Shown here piece by piece: positions 39,966 to 43,879 of a DNA stretch of 43,879 nt. How positions within the stretch are numbered: the first letter of the stretch is position 1; each line of letters starts with the position of its first letter. The position numbers and the translations under genes were made by a program. Source of the stretch: Clostridia bacterium (GTDB lineage Bacteria; Bacillota; Clostridia; Oscillospirales; CAG-272); contig JAGAKG010000066.1 in NCBI GenBank assembly GCA_017625755.1, positions 1 to 43,879 of the forward strand, read 5' to 3'. The notes under the pieces were generated by a model. The model had not been told where the DNA came from, made no database searches, and worked only from the letters and a program-made list of their open reading frames with translations.

Positions 39966-39966
39966 T
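39929..39966 (+). terminator. terminator after the second primase gene
   Basis: Arms CACTACGGTA/TACCGTAGTG with TTTGTTTTTT on the plus side. The stronger T-run on the plus strand suggests it also ends a short rightward transcript. Confidence 0.75.
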
Positions 39967-41372
39967 TAAGCGTCCCACCATTTATAGACCGTCGGCTTTG
40001 TTAGCCCAGTTGCTCTGATACACTCCGCCTTGGTTCCGTCTGGGTGCCTCTTACGCCACTTCTTGACTTTGTCCTTTGCGGTACTGCTTCCCCGCGGGCG
40101 TCCATTTCCTTCCCGCCACTCACCGTCTGGGTGAAGAACATCTCTCACCGCCGACATTAGCTTGATATGAACCTTCTGCGTTCTTCCGTTTCTTCTGACG
40201 CTCGGCTCGATGCGGATTGCCGTAACCTTCTCAATATCCTTTCTGGGGAAGGTTACATAGTCCTCGTTGAACATCTCCAGCGCGTGGTTGAGGTCGTCCT
40301 CGCTGAAGGGATTTCCTTCCGCCGCCTTCATATTATTGTACGGTCTGAGAAGCTTGTAGGCATCGCGTCGCAGTTCTTCCTCTGTAACGGGGTTAGGGTT
40401 CTTCTTCGCGTCGTAAGACGAGCATTTCTTTGCGTAGATTGCGAGCGTCATTATCGTGAAGTATCTATGCCCTACCGTAGCTTCGCGCTCAATACGGTAC
40501 TTCCAGTAGTCGTACACCGCACGGTTAAGGCTCCAGCGCCCGCGCCTTTCCTTACGCTCGATGCGACGCTCGTACCACTCTGGGTACTTCTTTTTCGCTT
40601 CCTCAAGAGGCATTTTAGAGTTCTTCTCAAGAACCTCAAGAGCCTTGAGGTTGCGGTCAATAACAATATAGTCCTTGAGCCTGGCAAGAGTCCAGCGGTT
40701 CTCGTGTACCTTAAAAGCTCGCACAGGGTAGCCCTCACCGTGCTTGCTCTGGCTTCCGACTATTCTGAAGCCTTGCAGTATTCCCTGCATCTGTGGCTTC
40801 TCAATCGTAGATGTATAGTAGTTCCAGAGGCGCTCTGTAAGCGCGTACTTGAAATTCTTGAGGTAAATCTGGTTCTGCGGATACATAGGGATAGGTTCCT
40901 CGAACAGATAGTAGAGGTGAACACCGTTACCGCTGTTGACGATGTAGTTCGCAAGAGGTAGTATATCCTCGTACATTTCGTGAATAAGGTCACGAAGCTG
41001 CTCGTTCCCTACACCGTCTATATCAAATGTAAATGCGTAAAGGAAGCTCGCGTTCCTTCCGTGACGGCTTCTGCCGTAGTAAGAAATCGGGGACATTATC
41101 GCAAAGCGAGCTGAAGAAAGCTCCTTAATCTTCTCAAGGTCGTCGTTTATAATCCAACGCTCAACTTCCCCGCGCCCTTTAGATAAGTCAACAGCTATAC
41201 CGTTAGGCTTGCCCTCGTCAAGCTTTCCCTTAACTTCAAAGCTTCCCTCGGGAAAAATATCCCTGTAAAATTCGTAGGCACTGACTTCTTCAAATCGCTC
41301 ACTCAATAATTCGTTCTTTTCTTTGTAGAGTTGCATCGCTGGCGTGTACTCCTTTGGTGTTGTTACACCCAT
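39966..41372 (-). CDS. primase (AEP/PrimPol type) with C-terminal helix-turn-helix
   Basis: A 468-residue protein. Start ATG at 41372 with GAGGGG twelve bases upstream; ATG at 41333 behind AAAGGAG is the alternative. The archaeo-eukaryotic primase signature is clear: FTFDIDGVG (Asp117, Asp119), SGNGVHLYYLF (His152) and GFRIVGSQSKHG. The C-terminus has a basic segment and a resolvase-like helix-turn-helix (AECIRATGLTKPTVYKWW). Such proteins act in plasmid replication initiation or lagging-strand priming. It differs from the NrS-1-like enzyme at 7433-9367, so the plasmid has two primases. Second gene of cassette E. Confidence 0.8.
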   Translation of the reverse strand: MGVTTPKEYTPAMQLYKEKNELLSERFEEVSAYEFYRDIFPEGSFEVKGKLDEGKPNGIAVDLSKGRGEVERWIINDDLEKIKELSSARFAIMSPISYYGRSRHGRNASFLYAFTFDIDGVGNEQLRDLIHEMYEDILPLANYIVNSGNGVHLYYLFEEPIPMYPQNQIYLKNFKYALTERLWNYYTSTIEKPQMQGILQGFRIVGSQSKHGEGYPVRAFKVHENRWTLARLKDYIVIDRNLKALEVLEKNSKMPLEEAKKKYPEWYERRIERKERRGRWSLNRAVYDYWKYRIEREATVGHRYFTIMTLAIYAKKCSSYDAKKNPNPVTEEELRRDAYKLLRPYNNMKAAEGNPFSEDDLNHALEMFNEDYVTFPRKDIEKVTAIRIEPSVRRNGRTQKVHIKLMSAVRDVLHPDGEWREGNGRPRGSSTAKDKVKKWRKRHPDGTKAECIRATGLTKPTVYKWWDA

Positions 41373-41391
41373 TTTAACACACCGCCCCTCG

Positions 41392-41721
41392 TTAGTCAAC
41401 CGCCAAGAAATACTTGATATAGTAGTTCTTGATGAAGTCAAAGACCGCGTCGTCGTCACGGGTGTCGCCTTGATACTCCGCCTCTAAATAGCACTTGTAG
41501 AGTTCCTCGATGATAAAGTCCTCTTTCTTCAGAAGAAGCTCAAAATCTTCTTCCTCAAGCCCCTTTGCTCCTTCCTGGAAGTAAAGCATAATGTCAACGA
41601 AGAAATGCCAGCGCATTTTTTCCTCGAGCGTTTCCTCGCACTCCTCAAGCGCGAAGCGTATGATACGAGCCGACTCGTATTCATCAATTACAGACTTGGT
41701 TGCTCTTTCTTTGAAGTTCAT
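41392..41721 (-). CDS. acidic hypothetical protein, first gene of cassette E
   Basis: A 109-residue, acidic, fully helical-looking protein (EYESARIIRFALEECEETLEEKM, then FELLLKKEDFIIEELYKCYLE), unrecognised. Start at the ATG at 41721 with AGAGGA five bases upstream; an upstream start at 41736 is less likely. It begins 22 bases from structured element E and is followed 20 bases later by the primase gene. Confidence 0.72.
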   Translation of the reverse strand: MNFKERATKSVIDEYESARIIRFALEECEETLEEKMRWHFFVDIMLYFQEGAKGLEEEDFELLLKKEDFIIEELYKCYLEAEYQGDTRDDDAVFDFIKNYYIKYFLAVD

Positions 41722-41742
41722 AAAATTTCCTCTCATTTCTTT

Positions 41743-42120
41743 GTTTGCTCTCGAGCCGTTCCTCTGCTCTTGAGCGATTAAGGGCTTGCATATCTTCGAC
41801 CGTTTGTCAAGCCTCTGGCTTTACAAGCAAGGGAGAGATATGTACAATTTTGTACCCAGCCAAGAGCAGAGGATAAGGCGAGCATCGTACTCCTCGCGCC
41901 GTTCTGAAGCGAACAGAAGCTTGTCTGCGCGTGCAAGAGTAAGCCTGCTTACCTTGCGCCAGTTGGCGTAAGCCGACACGCGCGGCCGAGCTTGCGAAAG
42001 AACGGCGCTCTGGGTGGGAAGCCGTCGGGACTTGTGGGGACGGTGCCTTGTATAAGGCAGGGCGCGGTGAGTGAAGATTCTGTGAGAGTTTCTTCGCCCG
42101 CCGCGCCGAAATTTCGCGTA
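41743..42120 (+). ncRNA. structured element E (diverged, short class)
   Basis: The 5' hairpin has the same three-level plan as the other copies but a wholly different sequence: outer stem CCTCTGCTCTTG (41761-41772) with CAAGAGCAGAGG (41861-41872), second stem CATATCT/AGATATG, inner stem TTGT-AAGCC/GGCTT-ACAA. The core GGCGAGCATCGTACTCCTCGCGC and the stem GCGCCGTTCT/AGAACGGCGC are kept; CGCGTG/CACGCG replaces CGAGTG/CACTCG (compensatory change). The 3' part matches element A, then has its own stems TGCCTT/AAGGCA and GGCGCGG/CCGCGCC. A promoter TTTACA-17-TACAAT (41820-41848) lies in the right arm. Confidence 0.72.
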
Positions 42121-42275
42121 TTAAAAAAGGTGTGCCACGAGGACACACCCGAAAAAGCGCTCCCTCAATAGTCGCCAAACCATCTCGAAATCCCAAGGGA
42201 AAATCCGAAAGAGAGAAACGCCTTTTACCATTGTAAAGGCTTTTCCCTCGGGATTATATTTAAGATGATTTGGCA
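42121..42275 (-). ncRNA. tandem small RNA 1
   Basis: About 155 nt leftward. A closing stem starting GCCAAATCATC pairs with a segment ending TTTGGC, enclosing a 14-pair stem (ATCCCGAGGGAAAA with TTTTCCCTTGGGAT, one G-U) and an apical hairpin GCCTTTAC/GTAAAAGGC. The 3' part, GGCGAC..TGAGGGAG..CTTTTTCGGG, is conserved with RNA 2. It ends in the terminator GGTGTGTCC/GGCACACC plus T-run (42121-42149). Family unknown; a 6S-like rod is one idea. Confidence 0.78.
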
Positions 42276-42280
42276 ATTAT

Positions 42281-42310
42281 ATTCTACCACTCTCGTCAGT
42301 TCTTTGTCAA
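42281..42310 (-). promoter_or_regulatory. promoter of small RNA 1
   Basis: Minus strand TTGACA (42305-42310), 18-base spacer, TAGAAT (42281-42286). Confidence 0.82.
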
Positions 42311-42319
42311 GGATAGAAA

Positions 42320-42480
42320 CAAAAAAAGGCGCACCCGTGAAGGTACGCCCGAAAAAGTGTCTCCCTCACCGTCGCCAAACAGCCTGTATCAACTCACCGA
42401 GAAAAATGCAGAAAAGAGAGAAACACCTTTTACCGTGGTAAAGGTTTTTCCCAGCAAATTGATTATTAAGGCTATTTGGC
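42320..42480 (-). ncRNA. tandem small RNA 2 (paralogue of RNA 1)
   Basis: About 160 nt, same design as RNA 1: closing stem GCCAAATAGCC/GGCTGTTTGGC, apical hairpin ACCTTTAC/GTAAAAGGT (A-U pair where RNA 1 has G-C, a compensatory change), TTTCTCTC loop element, conserved 3' segment GGCGAC..TGAGGGAG..CTTTTTCGGGCG, and terminator GGGCGTACC/GGGTGCGCC with a seven-T run. Stems are kept while sequence changes, so both are real RNA genes. Confidence 0.78.
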
Positions 42481-42486
42481 ATATAT

Positions 42487-42515
42487 ATTGTAGCATCAGA
42501 GTAAGATAAAGTCAA
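42487..42515 (-). promoter_or_regulatory. promoter of small RNA 2
   Basis: Minus strand TTGACT (42510-42515), 17-base spacer, TACAAT (42487-42492). It starts immediately after the hairpin that ends cassette D. Confidence 0.85.
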
Positions 42516-42544
42516 GAGGCGAGCCTCACGCGGCTCGCCTCTTT
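42514..42544. terminator. terminator of cassette D operon
   Basis: Arms AAGAGGCGAGCC/GGCTCGCCTCTT, twelve pairs, three bases beyond the stop at 42547. Confidence 0.75.
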
Positions 42545-42546
42545 TC

Positions 42547-42729
42547 TTACTTGATTATGCCGTAAATATCGTCGGCATAGTATTCACCGTCAAAGCAGTT
42601 CAGTATCGCTTGGCACTTGATACCGTTATACTCCGCGATGTAACTTCCGTCCTCGCATCGCGTTATCGTAACCTCGCGCCTCTCGCCTTTCAGACTATGA
42701 ATTTTAGCAAAAACCTTGTAACTGTACAT
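42547..42729 (-). CDS. small hypothetical protein (60 aa), cassette D
   Basis: A 60-residue protein, unrecognised, with alternating strands (YSYKVFAKIHSLKGERREVTITRCEDGSYIAEYNGIKCQ split by turns) suggesting a small beta fold. Its ATG directly follows the stop of the upstream gene; GAGGTGA lies in the end of that gene. Last gene of the four-gene cassette D. Confidence 0.68.
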   Translation of the reverse strand: MYSYKVFAKIHSLKGERREVTITRCEDGSYIAEYNGIKCQAILNCFDGEYYADDIYGIIK

Positions 42730-43038
42730 CTACATCACCTCTCTAATTACTAATTCTATACCAGTACGGTAGCACCAGTCCATTTTACAACTCACTTCCC
42801 ACCAGAGTTCGTGTTCCTCGCCTTCTTCGTACTTCGGCGAGCAGTCCAGCGTATAACTTTTTTCGTTGATAACCTCACCTTCAAAAGCAAATGAAACCCA
42901 ACTTGCCTCGGGCTTTTTCTCGTTCTCTATCAGTTCGTTGAAACGCTCGACGGCTCTTTCGTAAGAGCCGAAAGCCTCAATCTCAGTGCCACTGCTTTCC
43001 TCTGTTGAATAGCGTAACATAACTATATATACCTTCAT
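42730..43038 (-). CDS. small hypothetical protein (102 aa), cassette D
   Basis: A 102-residue protein. The N-terminus KVYIVMLRYSTEESSG followed by FGSYERAVERFNELIENEK is a strand-then-helix pattern often seen in small proteins of mobile elements, with an acidic, Trp-containing C-terminal half. Function unknown. ATG behind AAAGGGGGAA; the next gene starts at the following base. Confidence 0.72.
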   Translation of the reverse strand: MKVYIVMLRYSTEESSGTEIEAFGSYERAVERFNELIENEKKPEASWVSFAFEGEVINEKSYTLDCSPKYEEGEEHELWWEVSCKMDWCYRTGIELVIREVM

Positions 43039-43054
43039 TTCCGTTCCCCCTTTC

Positions 43055-43213
43055 TTATAAACTCTCGTCGTATTCCTCGACGCTGTCGTAACTGCTCATC
43101 GTATAGTCCCAGCCACCGTTGTAACTCTCGGCATAGTTCTCTGCCTCGGCGAAGCTCGCAAACTCTCCGTAGCGAACAGCGCCGTTCTCATACTCGATTA
43201 CATAAAATCTCAT
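43055..43213 (-). CDS. small hypothetical protein (52 aa), cassette D
   Basis: A 52-residue gene. It starts MRFYVIEYENGAVRYGEF, then has a helix (ASFAEAENYAESYNGGW) and an acidic tail ending DESL. The same strand-then-helix pattern (FxSFAEAExYA) is shared loosely with the neighbour at 42730-43038. Its ATG overlaps the stop of the upstream gene (TAATG), so translation is coupled. Function unknown. Confidence 0.75.
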   Translation of the reverse strand: MRFYVIEYENGAVRYGEFASFAEAENYAESYNGGWDYTMSSYDSVEEYDESL

Positions 43214-43443
43214 TATCTCACCCACCTTCCGTAAATTTCAACTACCTCTGCATCATCGTAATAGTAACCTCTGCACATTCTGACACCGTTTGCACAGTCT
43301 TTGCGTACATCATTGACATATCTGTCAAATAATTTCTGCGCCCACGCCTCATCGGTGGTGCGTACATAGGCGATTACTTCGCATCTGTCCTTCTTGCTCT
43401 TTGTAAGTTCAACGAAATAAGTCGTTGTAGTGTTGATTTCCAT
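43213..43443 (-). CDS. small hypothetical protein, first gene of cassette D
   Basis: A 76-residue protein starting at the ATG at 43443 (AAAGGGG eight bases upstream; an earlier in-frame start overlaps that site). It has an N-terminal strand (TTTYFVELTKSKKDRCEVIAYV) and helix (EAWAQKLFDRYVNDVRKDC). Unrecognised. Its leader is nearly identical to that of the gene at 1288-1695 and begins about 39 bases left of structured element D. Confidence 0.72.
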   Translation of the reverse strand: MEINTTTTYFVELTKSKKDRCEVIAYVRTTDEAWAQKLFDRYVNDVRKDCANGVRMCRGYYYDDAEVVEIYGRWVR

Positions 43444-43526
43444 ACTGAAATCCCCTTTCAAAAAATTTATTTTTATTTTTGTTTGCTCTCGAGCCTCATC
43501 GTCTGAAGCCCTCGGGTAAGAGGCGA

Positions 43527-43554
43527 CTTATAGCACAGGCGGAACGCAACTCAA
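43527..43554 (-). promoter_or_regulatory. leftward promoter-like pair in the left arm of element D
   Basis: Minus strand TTGAGT (43549-43554), 16-base spacer, TATAAG (43527-43532), present at the same place in A, B and C. It could drive the small-gene operon starting at 43443 with a leader of about 75 bases. Confidence 0.5.
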
Positions 43555-43582
43555 GGTCGAGGCGTAGCCGAGCCACCATACC

Positions 43583-43612
43583 TTGAGTTGCAAGCGACGC
43601 TTGTGCTATAAC
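43583..43612 (+). promoter_or_regulatory. rightward extended -10 promoter in the right arm of element D
   Basis: TTGAGT (43583-43588), 18-base spacer, TATAAC (43607-43612) preceded by TGC, an extended -10. Conserved in A, B and C. Copy E has TTTACA-17-TACAAT at the matching place despite different sequence, which supports a working promoter for the structured RNA. Confidence 0.6.
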
Positions 43613-43780
43613 TAAGACTCCGAGGGCTTCAGATGTGGGGCGAGCTTCGTACTCCTCGCGCGCCGTTCTGAAGCGAACAGAAGCTTGTCCGCGAGTGCAA
43701 GAGTAAGCCTGCTTGCCTTGCGCCAGTTGGCGGAGCCGACACTCGTGGCCGAGCTTGCGGAAGAACGGCGCGCTCTGGGT

Positions 43781-43879
43781 GGGTTCAGCGGGAACGCGTG
43801 ATATGCCTTTGGGTAAAGGCTTATTGCGCGTTTGGGCTCTAAGCTCGATGCTCACCTCAAGGTGTGTCCGATGCTACCA
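43781..43879. repeat. terminal direct repeat, right copy
   Basis: Identical to 1-99; see that entry. Structured element D continues across this junction. Confidence 0.85.

Larger units (their letters stand above)
43482..43879 (+). ncRNA. structured element D, 5' part (continues at 1-424)
   Basis: Contains the nested 5' hairpin (outer stem with CTGAAGCCCTCGG/CCGAGGGCTTCAG, second stem TTATAGCAC/GTGCTATAA, inner 12-bp stem), the core GGCGAGC..CCTCGC, the stem CGCGCCGTTCT/AGAACGGCGCG and CGAGTG/CACTCG, then enters the 3' domain at GGGTTCAGCGGG. If transcription starts at the right-arm promoter (TATAAC at 43607), the RNA would be about 580 nt on the circle; if from the left edge, about 723 nt. 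Either length is in the range of the ROOL and GOLLD giant RNAs. Confidence 0.7.

Noticed and set aside
1..43879. Integrative conjugative element or prophage
   Set aside because: No integrase, att sites, tRNA or phage structural genes; iteron origin, ParA and circular ends indicate a plasmid.

Overview
The window looks like one complete circular conjugative plasmid of about 43,780 bp. Its first 99 bases (1-99) are repeated exactly as its last 99 (43781-43879), which is what a circular assembly with a k-mer overlap gives. The gene set fits a plasmid rather than an integrated element: a Rep_3-type initiator with ten 22-bp iterons, a ParA partition locus with centromere-like repeats, and no integrase, recombinase or tRNA. 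Gram-positive style conjugation proteins (PrgI-VirB4 fusion, VirB6-like Mbov_0396-type protein, MobL/MobP-type relaxase), consensus sigma-A promoters, AGGAGG-type ribosome binding sites and many small hypotheticals typical of gut Clostridia point to an anaerobic Bacillota host, probably an intestinal Clostridia member. The species cannot be told.

Layout. The minus strand from about 20.3 kb down to 3.8 kb carries a pilin-like protein, parA with a small DNA-binding partner, two lipoproteins, VirB6 and VirB4, then SSB, an NrS-1-type primase-polymerase, an ArdC antirestriction protein and two PBECR4-like proteins. An IS200/IS605-type tnpB element has landed in the 3' end of virB4 and cut off its last 49 codons. 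The plus strand from 20.6 to 35.0 kb carries a consensus promoter, an oriT-like cluster of five inverted repeats, a relaxosome accessory protein, relaxase, VirD4 coupling protein and a roughly 3,440-residue surface protein built from about 39 Ig-like repeats. The minus strand from 39.6 down to 36.9 kb carries the replication block (Xre regulator, iterons, autoregulated rep, two coupled hypotheticals).

The most unusual part is a family of five large, highly structured elements (A 1736-2126, B 2936-3719, C 36054-36768, D 43482-43879 continuing through 1-424, E 41743-42120). All lie in the same orientation, and each sits directly upstream of a leftward operon; four of those operons contain only small unknown proteins and one contains a second primase. 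Stems are kept by compensatory changes between copies, and in copy E the outer stem has an entirely different sequence but the same architecture. Each 5' hairpin holds promoter-like hexamers in its arms. The elements resemble giant ornate bacterial RNAs such as ROOL or GOLLD in size, complexity and mobile-element location; a foldback single-strand promoter of the Frpo type is an alternative or additional reading. Two further tandem small RNA genes (42121-42480) and one leader or stand-alone RNA (4686-4864), each with a clear promoter and terminator, make this plasmid exceptionally rich in non-coding RNA.

How it fits together: Rep, iterons and Par maintain the plasmid. Relaxase, accessory protein and VirD4 feed a compact type IV secretion system (pilin, VirB4, VirB6, lipoproteins), with the giant repeat protein as likely contact factor. 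SSB, primases, ArdC and PBECR4-like proteins probably protect and establish DNA in the recipient. The RNA-headed cassettes look like modular accessory units.
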